Assembly (NCBI GenBank): GCA_025056175.1
Contig: JANWWK010000023.1
Span: 1-51,980, forward strand
Length of the DNA stretch: 51,980 nucleotides
Direction of reading: 5' to 3'
DNA from: Anaerolineales bacterium
Lineage (GTDB): Bacteria > Chloroflexota > Anaerolineae > Anaerolineales > Villigracilaceae
The position numbers were made by a program, and so were the translations under genes. Positions 34,399 through 42,419 of the stretch are shown here, in pieces. Below the pieces are notes generated by a model. That model was not told the origin of the DNA. It searched no databases and saw nothing but the letters and a program-made list of their open reading frames with translations. Each line of letters opens with the position of its first letter. Position 1 is the first letter of the stretch.

Positions 34399-35324
34399 AC
34401 TGTTCGATTGTCATCCGCGCCTATAACGAAGCCCGTCACCTTCCGCGCCTGTTGCAGGGCATTCGCCAGCAGACTGTGCGGGAAGTGGAAGTCATTCTGG
34501 TGGATTCTGGCTCGACCGATGACACGGTAGCGATTGCTCAGGCGTTTGGTGCCAGAGTTGTTCACATTGCTCCACAGGAATTTACCTTTGGACGCTCGCT
34601 GAATGTAGGCATGTCTGCCGCGACGCGCGAATTGGCCGTGATTGCTTCGGCACATGTGTATCCAGTGTATCCCGATTGGCTGGAACGATTGCTGGAACCG
34701 TTTGCTGACGATTCGATTGCGCTTACGTATGGCAAACAGCGCGGGGCCGAGACAAGTAAATTTTCGGAACATGAAATTTTTGCGCGCTGGTTTCCCGATG
34801 TCTCGAACCCGCGTCAGCCGCACCCGTTTTGCAATAACGCCAATGCCGCCATCCGCCGCTCATTGTGGCAAATTCACCCTTATGACGAGACGCTGACCGG
34901 GCTGGAAGACCTGGCCTGGGCCAAATGGGCGCAAAGTCAGGGCTGGGGGATTGCGTACGTGGCCGAAGCGGAAATCATTCATATTCACAACGAAACGCCC
35001 CGCGCCGTGCGGAATCGGTATCGGCGCGAAGCAATGGCCTTCAAACGGATTTATCCCGAAGCGCATTTCAGCGCCTATGATTTTCTGCGCATGACGGCGG
35101 GGAACATTGTGAATGACCTGTGGCATGCCGCGCGCAAAGGTGTGTTGCGCCGTCACTTTGCCAGCATTTTTTGGTTTCGCTTTAACCAGTTTTGGGGTAC
35201 TTACCAGGGGTATCGCCAATCGCTCGAATGGAACTGGAGCCTGCGGCAAACCTTTTACTATCCGCGTGGCACGGATGCGGTGGATGCACCCAGGCGTGAA
35301 GTCGAACCGATTCGATACCAATAA
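34395..35324 (+). CDS. GT2 family glycosyltransferase
   Basis: This 309-residue GT-A enzyme has SIVIRAYNEARHLPRLL at the N-terminus, the nucleotide-binding DSGSTDDT (about 38-45), ASAHVYPVYPDWL in the DxD region (here AHV in place of DxD), the acceptor E-D motif GLEDLAWAKWA (about 166-176) and a basic RNRYRREAMAFKRIYP stretch. It lacks membrane spans. It transfers a sugar during surface polysaccharide assembly. The start overlaps the upstream stop in ATGA. The stop TAA is the first three bases of a 15-nt tandem duplication that runs to the convergent helicase gene. Confidence 0.9.
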   Translation: MNCSIVIRAYNEARHLPRLLQGIRQQTVREVEVILVDSGSTDDTVAIAQAFGARVVHIAPQEFTFGRSLNVGMSAATRELAVIASAHVYPVYPDWLERLLEPFADDSIALTYGKQRGAETSKFSEHEIFARWFPDVSNPRQPHPFCNNANAAIRRSLWQIHPYDETLTGLEDLAWAKWAQSQGWGIAYVAEAEIIHIHNETPRAVRNRYRREAMAFKRIYPEAHFSAYDFLRMTAGNIVNDLWHAARKGVLRRHFASIFWFRFNQFWGTYQGYRQSLEWNWSLRQTFYYPRGTDAVDAPRREVEPIRYQ

Positions 35325-35351
35325 AACCGGTCAGGCTAAAACCGGTCAGGC
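35322..35351. repeat. Exact 15-nt tandem duplication at a convergent gene junction
   Basis: TAAAACCGGTCAGGC occurs twice head to tail (35322-35336, 35337-35351). The first copy starts with the GT2 stop codon, and the second contains the helicase stop (TCA on the plus strand at 35346-35348). The first copy has the same TCA at 35331, so the duplication could have moved the helicase stop. Confidence 0.8.
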
Positions 35352-37847
35352 CAGTTCACGCAAAATAGCCAGTGTTTCTGCTTTTCCCCCCTGGCCGTTT
35401 TCTCCGCCTGGCCCCACGCAGGAGGGACAGCCTTCCTGGCACGGACAGGCGCTTATCAATTCGCGCGCTTGCCGCAGGAGTTCTTGGTGCAGGGCGAATA
35501 GTTTCTGGCTGAAGCCAATTCCGCCTGGCACCTGGTCGTACAGTGCTACGCAGGGTGCGCCGAAAACGGGGTTTTCTACAGGTTCAATGTGCAATCCCAG
35601 GTCGCCGGGAGCGCACATCAGAAAAAGCGGCGCCAGATTTGAGAGCGCGTATCCCAGCCCGGCCAGGCCACTACGAACGCGCACGTTCGTTTCGGCTTTG
35701 CGGTGACATTCCGGGCAGAGTGTTATCAGGTTCTCCAGGCGGTTGGCTTCCTCGCGCCGAATCGTTCCACCTGCTTCACGGAACATGCGGAACGGGACTT
35801 TATGATGAACATCATGCTGGCGCGCCGTTTCAGGACGCCCGCACATCTGACAGCGAAACCCATCACGGGCGCGCACCTGTTCACGGATTTGCGGCCAATG
35901 CGGGCCGTAGTCATTCGGGCTGTTTGTCCACAGGCCTTCGCGGCTGAGTGCCTGCACCACTTCCGCCGGGATGGAGAGCCAGTAAGCGGTGGTCTGCATC
36001 TCGGTTGGCGGCAGGTCGAGCGCTTCCTGTCCGAGATTCTCGCCGCTCGTCCAGGCACGCTTGCGGAAGCCCGTTACCTGGGTTATGACTTGCACTTCTC
36101 CCCATGCTTTCTCGTTGGTTTGCTCCTGCACCGAAAGTACACGCAGCGCGCTCTCGCGTAAGGGTTCAGTGAAATAATCCAGCGCAACCGGAATGAGTGT
36201 GGCGCGGCCGGCGGCCAGGTCTAAATGTTGCACGAAATACTGCTGGCCTTCATGCAGGTAGACGGCGCGCGGGTGAACCATCCAGGGTGCAGACGCCGAA
36301 TCCACCTCGCCAATCATGCGCGCCGCTCCGCCATCTTCCACCTGTAAGACGACAGTTTCGGGCGAAGCCGAGCGCAAAGAGACGCCGGCTGCGGGATACG
36401 CATCGGCCATCCAGTAGGTGGTGTTTGTGCTGCGGTGCGCTTCGCCGCTGCTGGTCAATACGTCGAGATATTCTTCAACTTGCTCTGGCGGTACGCGTCC
36501 AAACCCCTCTCCGGCGCGAAATGGCAGCTCGAACAATGCACAGCGGATGTGCTGAAGCAGGATGAGGAGATGGTTGGGGTTGACCAGCCCTTGTTCGGGA
36601 GAACGTTCCAGCAAATATTCGGGATGACGCGCCAGAAACTGGTCGAGCGGATTGGGGGTGGCAATCAGGACGGCGGCGGCAGGCGCATCTCCCCGTCCGG
36701 CGCGCCCGGCCTGCTGGCGGATGCTGGCAACCGAGCCGGGATACCCCATTATCAGCACCGCGCCCATTCCACCGATGTCAATCCCCAGTTCCAGGGCATT
36801 CGTGGCAACCACCAGGCGTACACTGCCTTCGCGCAAACCGCGTTCAATTTCACGCCGTTCGACGGGCAAGTAGCCGGAACGGTAGCCGCGAACAGGCTGG
36901 TTGGCCTGTGTGGTTGGGCGCGCTGCGGTTGCATCCAGAAAACGTAGCAGGAGTTCTACGCTCCGGCGCGAACGCGCGAATATCACCGCCTGGGTTGCGG
37001 TTTCAAGCAAATCGTCAGCCAGACGTGCCGTTTCGTGCAGGGCGCTTTTTCGCACGCCCAGCGCTTCCTCTACCACCGGTGGGTTGTATATCAGGAAGTG
37101 TCGCTCTCCGCGCGCAGAGCCATCGCGTTCGATGAGGGTGACGGTTTCTTCAATCAACGATTCTGCCAGTTCGCGCGGATTGGCAATGGTGGCAGAAGTC
37201 AGAATGAACTGCGGCCTGGCACCATAGAAAGCCGCCACGCGCTTGAGCCGCCGCAAGACGTTCGCCACATGCGACCCGAACACACCACGATAGGCATGCA
37301 GTTCGTCTATCACCACGAAGCGCAGGTGGCGAAAGAAATCGGCCCAACCGGTGTGGTGTGGCAAAATGCCGGTATGCAGCATATCGGGGTTGCTCAACAC
37401 CAGGCGGGCGTTTTTACGAATGTCCGCACGACGTGCCTGTGGTGTATCGCCATCATAGATGGCAGCTGGCACGGAAAAATGTTGATGCAGGACGGAAAGC
37501 TGGTCTTGTGCAAGCGCTTTGGTGGGAAACAGATACAGCGCACGTGTGTGGGGATTTTCTTCCAGCACTGCCAGCACGGGCAGGTTGTAGCACAAAGTCT
37601 TGCCGGAGGCCGTCCCAGTGGCAATCGCAAGGTGCTCGCCCCGGCGCGCTGCCTGCCATGCTTCGGCCTGGTGGCTGTACAGAGCGCGGATTTCCCGTTT
37701 TTGCAGAGAATTTGCCAGGCGGGGCGGTAAATCTGGTGGCAGGGGATGCCATTCGGCGGGGCGCGCCGCCTGGATTCGCCAGGCCGCCACATTGGGGGCC
37801 GTAAGCGGGTCGGTTTTCCAGCGATGGAGAAGCGCAGCAAACGTCAT
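35346..37847 (-). CDS. MrfA/YprA-Hrq1-type DNA helicase with internal HNH nuclease module
   Basis: This 833-residue superfamily 2 helicase has Walker A GTASGKT (78-84), DELH (181-184), SAT (218-220), ATNALELGIDIGG (348-360) and QQAGRAGR (378-385). Its C-terminal DUF1998-type region ends in CPCQEGCPSC (four cysteines, C801-C810), as in MrfA, which unwinds 3'-5' in mitomycin-lesion repair. Between the helicase core and DUF1998 is an unusual HNH module (about 652-718): CQMC, HDVHHKVPF, N706, and CPECH, giving the zinc ribbon and beta-beta-alpha-metal residues. Homologues of MrfA normally lack this. It could make the protein a helicase-nuclease. It is translationally coupled (4-nt overlap) to the cyclase-like gene upstream. 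Confidence 0.9.
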   Translation of the reverse strand: MTFAALLHRWKTDPLTAPNVAAWRIQAARPAEWHPLPPDLPPRLANSLQKREIRALYSHQAEAWQAARRGEHLAIATGTASGKTLCYNLPVLAVLEENPHTRALYLFPTKALAQDQLSVLHQHFSVPAAIYDGDTPQARRADIRKNARLVLSNPDMLHTGILPHHTGWADFFRHLRFVVIDELHAYRGVFGSHVANVLRRLKRVAAFYGARPQFILTSATIANPRELAESLIEETVTLIERDGSARGERHFLIYNPPVVEEALGVRKSALHETARLADDLLETATQAVIFARSRRSVELLLRFLDATAARPTTQANQPVRGYRSGYLPVERREIERGLREGSVRLVVATNALELGIDIGGMGAVLIMGYPGSVASIRQQAGRAGRGDAPAAAVLIATPNPLDQFLARHPEYLLERSPEQGLVNPNHLLILLQHIRCALFELPFRAGEGFGRVPPEQVEEYLDVLTSSGEAHRSTNTTYWMADAYPAAGVSLRSASPETVVLQVEDGGAARMIGEVDSASAPWMVHPRAVYLHEGQQYFVQHLDLAAGRATLIPVALDYFTEPLRESALRVLSVQEQTNEKAWGEVQVITQVTGFRKRAWTSGENLGQEALDLPPTEMQTTAYWLSIPAEVVQALSREGLWTNSPNDYGPHWPQIREQVRARDGFRCQMCGRPETARQHDVHHKVPFRMFREAGGTIRREEANRLENLITLCPECHRKAETNVRVRSGLAGLGYALSNLAPLFLMCAPGDLGLHIEPVENPVFGAPCVALYDQVPGGIGFSQKLFALHQELLRQARELISACPCQEGCPSCVGPGGENGQGGKAETLAILRELA

Positions 37848-38494
37848 TGAGCCAGGCTTGAATCAGAGGCCGACGAAGCGCGGCGCGCTTGCCGGGTGTA
37901 TTCCAGCGCATAGGCCTCGATTCGGACGCCAGAGAGCAGCGGGGTGAGCGTTTTGCCCGTATAACCTGCTTCTGGTGGCAATTGCCGAAAGGCACGGGTG
38001 GTGAGCAAAATTTCACCCGGCCCGGCCACGTCTTCCCCCAGTTTGCTGGCCGTGTTGACCACATCGCCGAAAAAATCCGGGCCACCGGTCAGCAACACCG
38101 GGCCGTAATCTATGCCGATGGAAACGCGGATGTCGAAGTTGTCTTCGGTGAAGCGGTTGATGGCATCGAAGGCGGTGTTCAGCCGAATAGCGGCTTCGGT
38201 TGCCGATAAGACTGTATCGAACATCGCAAAGCAGTTATCGGCCTCGAACTTGATAACTTTGCCTCCCAGTGCCTGGATGATGGGCTGAGAAGTCAGCTGC
38301 ATTCGCAAGACCATCGAAAGGTAATGGACGATACCGTACTTTTGCGTCAGGCGCGAAAAGCCAGACATATCCATCACCAGCACTGCTTTGGTGGTGCCGA
38401 ATTCGGCCCACAACGTTTTTTCGATTTCGTCTTGGGCGGTGGACGTGTCGGCCTGAGCGTACAGGAGCAAAAGCTCTTGAAAACGTGCATCCAT
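37844..38494 (-). CDS. Class III nucleotidyl cyclase homology-domain protein
   Basis: This 216-residue protein is mostly one class III cyclase domain: LVMDMSGFSRLTQKYG with metal residue D42, KVIKFEADNCFAMF with K82 and second metal D86, and FFGDVVNTASKL with D144 and N147. The usual transition-state Arg (NxAxR) is a Lys here (K151), and the glycine before the second metal Asp is Ala (EAD for GD). Activity as adenylate or guanylate cyclase is doubtful. It has no sensor domain. The ribosome site AAAAGGAGGCTGT is very strong. It overlaps the helicase gene by 4 nt, so the two are made together. Confidence 0.82.
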   Translation of the reverse strand: MDARFQELLLLYAQADTSTAQDEIEKTLWAEFGTTKAVLVMDMSGFSRLTQKYGIVHYLSMVLRMQLTSQPIIQALGGKVIKFEADNCFAMFDTVLSATEAAIRLNTAFDAINRFTEDNFDIRVSIGIDYGPVLLTGGPDFFGDVVNTASKLGEDVAGPGEILLTTRAFRQLPPEAGYTGKTLTPLLSGVRIEAYALEYTRQARRASSASDSSLAQ

Positions 38495-38535
38495 ACAGCC
38501 TCCTTTTGGGCAGGAGTTGTATTGTACCTCGTTCT

Positions 38536-38688
38536 GTAACTATTTACCCTCACCCTAACCCTCTCCCAAAGGGAGGGGGAAACGGCCGCAAATCGGCGAT
38601 GTCGCTGCCAAAAGCGGCAAAAATCTGGGCCATTTCTCCCCTCTCCCGTAGGGAGAGGGGCCCGGGGCGAGGGATGCTAGATAGTTAC
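38536..38688. mobile_element. 153-bp MITE-like element with terminal inverted repeats and 8-bp target duplication
   Basis: The ends are GTAACTAT...ATAGTTAC. About 50 nt of each end pair imperfectly: GTAACTATTTA against GTAACTATCTA, then CCCTCACCC against CCCTCGCCC, then CCCTCTCCC, GGGAG and GGGGA blocks. Each end also folds into its own hairpin (CCCTCTCCC/GGGAGGGGG). Exact copies of CTCGTTCT flank it at 38528-38535 and 38689-38696, so it is an insertion with an 8-bp target duplication. No coding capacity. It lies just after the pxpA stop and upstream of the cyclase gene's promoter region, and may act as a transcription terminator. Confidence 0.85.
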
Positions 38689-38695
38689 CTCGTTC

Positions 38696-39427
38696 TCATA
38701 AAGGTTCGAGAAGCATTCCGGCGGCTTCCAGCGCAGCGCGTACCTGCCGGGCGTTCTCAGCAGCGCAGTGAGTATCGCCGTGCAGGCAAAGCGTATCGGG
38801 CTGGAGCAGAGTTTCGCCGCGGCGAATGCCCTCACGCGCCAGGCGGACGGCGTTTGCGGCCACCTGCACCGGGTCTTCCAGCACGGCGCCAGGCTGATTA
38901 CGCGGCATCAACGTGCCATCAGGACGGTAAGCCCGGTCGGGGAAGGCTTCACCTGCCGCCGGTAAGCCAATTGCCCGTGCCGCTTCGACCAGATATGAAC
39001 CGGCCAGCCCCACCACAATCAAATCCTGGCTGAAGCGTTTGACTGCGCGGACAATGGCTTCGGCCAATTCGGCATTTTCTGCTGCCTGGTTATACAGCGC
39101 ACCGTGCGGTTTAACGTGCCGCAGTTCCATTGCTTCCATCCGTGCGATGGCCGCCAGCGCCCCTACCTGATAGGAAACCAGCGCTTCGACTTCGTCCAGT
39201 GGCAACCACATCTCGCGCCGTCCAAAATTTTCCCTGTCGGGCCAGGAGGGATGCGCCCCAACGCAGACGTTGTACTGTTTTGCCAGCCGAATAACAGCGT
39301 GCATCACTTTGGGACTGCCGGCATGAAGCCCACAGGCAACGTTGACGGAGGTGATGTAAGGCATCACTGCTGCTTCGGTGTTCACCGCATCGTGTTCGCC
39401 TGCATCAAAGTTCAGGTCTATCTTCAT
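38696..39427 (-). CDS. pxpA: 5-oxoprolinase subunit A (PxpA, LamB/YcsF family)
   Basis: This 243-residue protein matches LamB/YcsF: MKIDLNFDAGEHD at the start, PYITSVNVACGLHAGSP, GAHPSWPDRENFGRREM, RHVKPHGALYNQAA, GLAGSYLVEAARAIGLPAAGEAFPDRAYRPDGTLMPR, and CLHGDTHCAAENARQVRAAL. It is the subunit that, with PxpB and PxpC, cleaves 5-oxoproline using ATP. PxpB/C are not in this window. A TAGAAT box on the minus strand lies 7 nt before the ATG at 39427, with no ribosome site; a second ATG at 39433 is two codons upstream. The 3' end borders the MITE: the target duplication includes the last base of its stop codon. Confidence 0.92.
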   Translation of the reverse strand: MKIDLNFDAGEHDAVNTEAAVMPYITSVNVACGLHAGSPKVMHAVIRLAKQYNVCVGAHPSWPDRENFGRREMWLPLDEVEALVSYQVGALAAIARMEAMELRHVKPHGALYNQAAENAELAEAIVRAVKRFSQDLIVVGLAGSYLVEAARAIGLPAAGEAFPDRAYRPDGTLMPRNQPGAVLEDPVQVAANAVRLAREGIRRGETLLQPDTLCLHGDTHCAAENARQVRAALEAAGMLLEPL

Positions 39428-39495
39428 GTCCATTATTCTACTCACAATAGGACTTTCTGGCGGTGTTTGGAGCGGCAAAAGGCGGGATTTGCTGA

Positions 39496-39524
39496 TTGCT
39501 TTTTGTCTATTTTGGCTGTACAAT
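39496..39524 (+). promoter_or_regulatory. Promoter of the first DUF4870 gene
   Basis: TTGCTT (39496-39501), a 17-nt spacer and TACAAT (39519-39524) lie about 34 nt before the ATG at 39558, which has its own AGGAGG at 39543-39548. Confidence 0.6.
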
Positions 39525-39557
39525 TTTTTCAACCACATTCAGAGGAGGCTATGTCTT

Positions 39558-39860
39558 ATGTCGAATTTCAATTACGAAGTCACCAGCGATGACAAGCTCT
39601 GGGCTTTGCTTGCGTATGTTTTTTCGCCGCTGGTTCCCATCCTCTTGCTCTTGATGGAGGATAAGAAAAACCGTCCGTTCATCAAAGCCCACAATGCTCA
39701 GGCGCTTGTTTTGGGGGTCATTGCTGTTTTGACCTCCGGCTTTTGCATTGGTCTCCTGGTATGGCTTTATGCAATTTATCTGGGTTTCCAGGCGTATCAG
39801 GGTAAGCTGGTGACCGTGCCGGTCATTACCGATTTTGTTAAAGGGCAGGGTTGGGCGTAG
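39558..39860 (+). CDS. DUF4870-family small membrane protein
   Basis: This 100-residue protein has three hydrophobic segments. The family core is LWALLAYVFSPLVPILLLLMEDKKNRPFIKAHNAQAL, with a cytoplasmic loop (KKNRPFIKAH) followed by two more spans. Function unknown; DUF4870 proteins are small envelope proteins. The start at 39558 is chosen because AGGAGG lies 9 nt upstream; another ATG at 39551 is out of frame. A terminator follows. Confidence 0.85.
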   Translation: MSNFNYEVTSDDKLWALLAYVFSPLVPILLLLMEDKKNRPFIKAHNAQALVLGVIAVLTSGFCIGLLVWLYAIYLGFQAYQGKLVTVPVITDFVKGQGWA

Positions 39861-39890
39861 CGCCCGTCTAAACAGTTGTGGCGGATAACG

Positions 39891-39928
39891 ACGCCAGGTT
39901 CGCGCAGGCGCGCAGACCTGGCGTTTTG
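39891..39928 (+). terminator. Intrinsic terminator after the first DUF4870 gene
   Basis: ACGCCAGGT (39891-39899) and ACCTGGCGT (39916-39924) form a 9-bp stem with an inner CGCG/CGCG helix, followed by TTTTGATGTTTT. It ends the monocistronic transcript before the second DUF4870 gene. Confidence 0.85.
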
Positions 39929-40106
39929 ATGTTTTGTGCGTTATTTTGCAACCTTTGCCAGTAGAGCGCGTAAGTAGGGATATGAACATCCTTTTACGCG
40001 CTCTGTTGATTGTGTTTGGGCCTTATCGGCCTGCCTTTGCGCCGATTGGTGTGCGTCGCGCACAGCGGCAGTACATTTCCCGTCCGTGCATGAAATCGAG
40101 GTAAAA

Positions 40107-40544
40107 ATGACAGTCGAAACCACCCCTCCTGTTTCCGGCCCGGCGCCGCTCTCAGCAGCGGATGAACGTACCTGGGCCATGCTGGCGCACCTGAGCGTGC
40201 TGGTGAACTTGTTTACCGGCGTTCTCGGGCCGGTGGTTGCGCTTGGCATCTATCTGCTCTTTTATAACCGCTCCAAATATGTTGCTTATCATGCCATGCA
40301 ATCGTTTTTGTTCCAGCTTTTGTGGTGGTATGGTTTGGGCATCGTTTGGGCCATTGTCGGACTGCTCTCGGCAGTGGTGGTAGGCATTCTGCTCATCCCC
40401 GCGGCCTGTGTGCTGACGCCATTCTTCCTGGTGGGTATGGCGATTGCACCCATTGTGGGTATCATCGGCGCCATTCGCACCGCTCAGGGCCAGGATTTTC
40501 GTTACTGGTGGGTGGGTGACTGGGTGCGCGGTGTGTTGAACTGA
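40107..40544 (+). CDS. DUF4870-family membrane protein
   Basis: This 145-residue paralogue of the preceding small membrane protein has the core ERTWAMLAHLSVLVNLFTGVLGPVVALGIYLLFYNRSKYVAYHAMQSFLFQLL and three to four hydrophobic segments, ending GQDFRYWWVGDWVRGVLN. Function unknown. The ATG at 40107 has GAGGT 5 nt upstream; a GTG at 40086 is less likely. The 247-bp spacer before it holds a terminator and no other feature I can support. Confidence 0.85.
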   Translation: MTVETTPPVSGPAPLSAADERTWAMLAHLSVLVNLFTGVLGPVVALGIYLLFYNRSKYVAYHAMQSFLFQLLWWYGLGIVWAIVGLLSAVVVGILLIPAACVLTPFFLVGMAIAPIVGIIGAIRTAQGQDFRYWWVGDWVRGVLN

Positions 40545-40636
40545 GACGCGCGTCTCTTAAAATCGCATAGAGCCGGCAGCAAGGGGGATGAATTTGGGGA
40601 CAATTTGCGCTATACTGTTCCTAACCTGGAGCAGTT

Positions 40637-42322
40637 ATGTCCGAAATAAACCTGCCTGCTTTGCGAAACGCTATCTCACCCTATCTCCCGTTGGGACGTT
40701 CCGGTCTGTTGCCAGCTCTGCACGCCGCGCAAGCGGTGTGCGGTTGGATTCCGCCAGAAGCCGCTGCCGAAGTGGCCCGATTGCTGAACGTGCCGCTGGC
40801 GGAGGTGCATGGGGTCATTGAGTTTTACAGTCTCTTCTATAACGAACCGGTAGGGCGGCGGATTACGCGGGTGTGTACGGATGTGGCCTGCGCGCTTAAG
40901 GGCGGGGATGCCCTGCTGAACGGACTATGCGCCCAACACGGAATCCGACCGGGACAGACGACGCTGGATGGCGCTGTCACCATCGAATCCGCGCCCTGCC
41001 TGGGGATGTGCGACCTGGCCCCGGCGGTGTTGACCGTGGACGATGGTCGCTGGACGGTGGGCGACGGGAAACTGCGCCCGCGTTCGCCGATATATGGCCT
41101 CAACCGTCTGCTCACTGCGCGCTGTGGACGGGGTCGTCAGACCACACTGGCCGAATATGGCGGCTATGAAGCGCTGCGTAAAGCGCTCAGGATGACGCCG
41201 GAACAGGTCGTTGCTGAAATCAAAGCTTCGGGGCTGGTGGGGCGCGGCGGGGCGGCCTTCCCGACTGGCGTCAAGTGGGAGGGGGCGGCAAAGGCGGAAG
41301 GTTCACCAAAGTATGTGGTCTGCAACACCGATGAATCGGAGCCGGGAACGTTCAAAGACCGCGTTTTGTTGATGGATGACCCGCACAGCGTGCTTGAAGG
41401 CATGTTGATTGCCGGGTATGCCATTGGCGCGGCGCGCGGCTACTTTTACGTGCGTGGAGAGTATGCCTACATGCTGCCGGTGTTACAGGCCGTCTTCGAT
41501 TCGGCGCGTAAGGCGGGCTTGCTGGGAGAGAATATCCTGAATTCCGGTTTTTCGTTCGAGGTGGAAATCCGTTTGGGGGCGGGGGCATATATCTGTGGCG
41601 AAGAGACAGCGTTGTTCGAGTCCATAGAGGGCAAACGCGGCTTTCCGCGTATCAAGCCGCCTTTCCCTACCACGCACGGGCTGTTTGGCAAACCGACCGT
41701 TATCAACAACGTGGAAACGATGTGCAATGTGCCGCTCATTTTGAAGATGGGCGCGCAGGCGTATCGCCAAATTGGGACGGAGAAATCTACCGGGCCAAAG
41801 TTGTTCTGCGTTTCGGGCGATGTGGCCCGTCCTGGCGTGTACGAAGTGCCGTTTGGGGTGACGCTGCGAGAATTGCTGGCGATGGCAGGAGGAACGGATG
41901 GGGGAACGGAGAAGGAAACAGAAAAACAGATTCAGGCCATCCTGTTTGGCGGGGCGGCGGGGACGTTTGCGACGGCGGAACACCTGGATGTGCGCCTGAC
42001 GTTCGAGGATTTGCGCGCGGCGGGGCTCTCGCTCGGTTCGGGGGTGGTGATGGTGTTCGACCACTCGCGCGATTTACGCAAGGTGTTGACGAAGTTAGGA
42101 CATTTCTTTGCGCATGAATCGTGCGGCAAGTGCTATCCGTGCCAGATGGGGACGCAAAGACAGTTGGAGATTCTGGAACGGCTGGCGGAGGGAAAATCTC
42201 TGCCCGGCGACCGGGAACGTTTGCAGGATGTGGGCTGGACGATGACCGATGCCAGTCTGTGCGGGCTGGGGCAGACGGCGGCCAGCGCGGTGCTTTCGGC
42301 GATGAAACTGGGTCTGGTCTGA
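40637..42322 (+). CDS. Fused NuoE-NuoF-type NADH dehydrogenase/diaphorase subunit
   Basis: This 561-residue protein has an N-terminal NuoE-like [2Fe-2S] thioredoxin-fold domain (C80, C85, C121, C125), then a NuoF domain with the NADH/FMN site [10 protein letters not shown] (202-211), [21 protein letters not shown], and a C-terminal [4Fe-4S] site CGKCYPC with C542. It passes electrons between NAD(H) and iron-sulfur partners, as in NAD-dependent formate dehydrogenases and hydrogenases. Two low-complexity inserts, [10 protein letters not shown] (135-144) and [12 protein letters not shown] (420-431), are encoded by repeat-like DNA. The ATG has GGAG at 5 nt; TATACT at 40611 may be the -10. It is the first gene of the formate dehydrogenase set. 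Confidence 0.93.
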   Translation: MSEINLPALRNAISPYLPLGRSGLLPALHAAQAVCGWIPPEAAAEVARLLNVPLAEVHGVIEFYSLFYNEPVGRRITRVCTDVACALKGGDALLNGLCAQHGIRPGQTTLDGAVTIESAPCLGMCDLAPAVLTVDDGRWTVGDGKLRPRSPIYGLNRLLTARCGRGRQTTLAEYGGYEALRKALRMTPEQVVAEIKASGLVGRGGAAFPTGVKWEGAAKAEGSPKYVVCNTDESEPGTFKDRVLLMDDPHSVLEGMLIAGYAIGAARGYFYVRGEYAYMLPVLQAVFDSARKAGLLGENILNSGFSFEVEIRLGAGAYICGEETALFESIEGKRGFPRIKPPFPTTHGLFGKPTVINNVETMCNVPLILKMGAQAYRQIGTEKSTGPKLFCVSGDVARPGVYEVPFGVTLRELLAMAGGTDGGTEKETEKQIQAILFGGAAGTFATAEHLDVRLTFEDLRAAGLSLGSGVVMVFDHSRDLRKVLTKLGHFFAHESCGKCYPCQMGTQRQLEILERLAEGKSLPGDRERLQDVGWTMTDASLCGLGQTAASAVLSAMKLGLV

Positions 42323-42379
42323 AAGCGGATGAGGAAACGGATGGTGAAACGGATAAACGGATGAAGCGGATTGACGCGG
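42321..42379. repeat. Degenerate AAACGGATG-type tandem repeat
   Basis: Near-identical units of the form AAACGGAT(G/A) and AGCGGATGA follow one another from just after the NuoEF stop through most of the 97-bp spacer. They resemble repeats at 15605-15680, and the NuoEF insert around 41890 shares GGAACGGA units. Confidence 0.55.
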
Positions 42380-42419
42380 AGTTTTCTATTGCTTGCGCCG
42401 GAAAGAAAGTGGAGTTCTC

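Noticed and set aside
38536-38688. The element at 38536 as a pair of ordinary terminators
   Set aside because: The paired 50-nt ends and the exact 8-bp flanking duplication show an insertion; termination may be a side effect.
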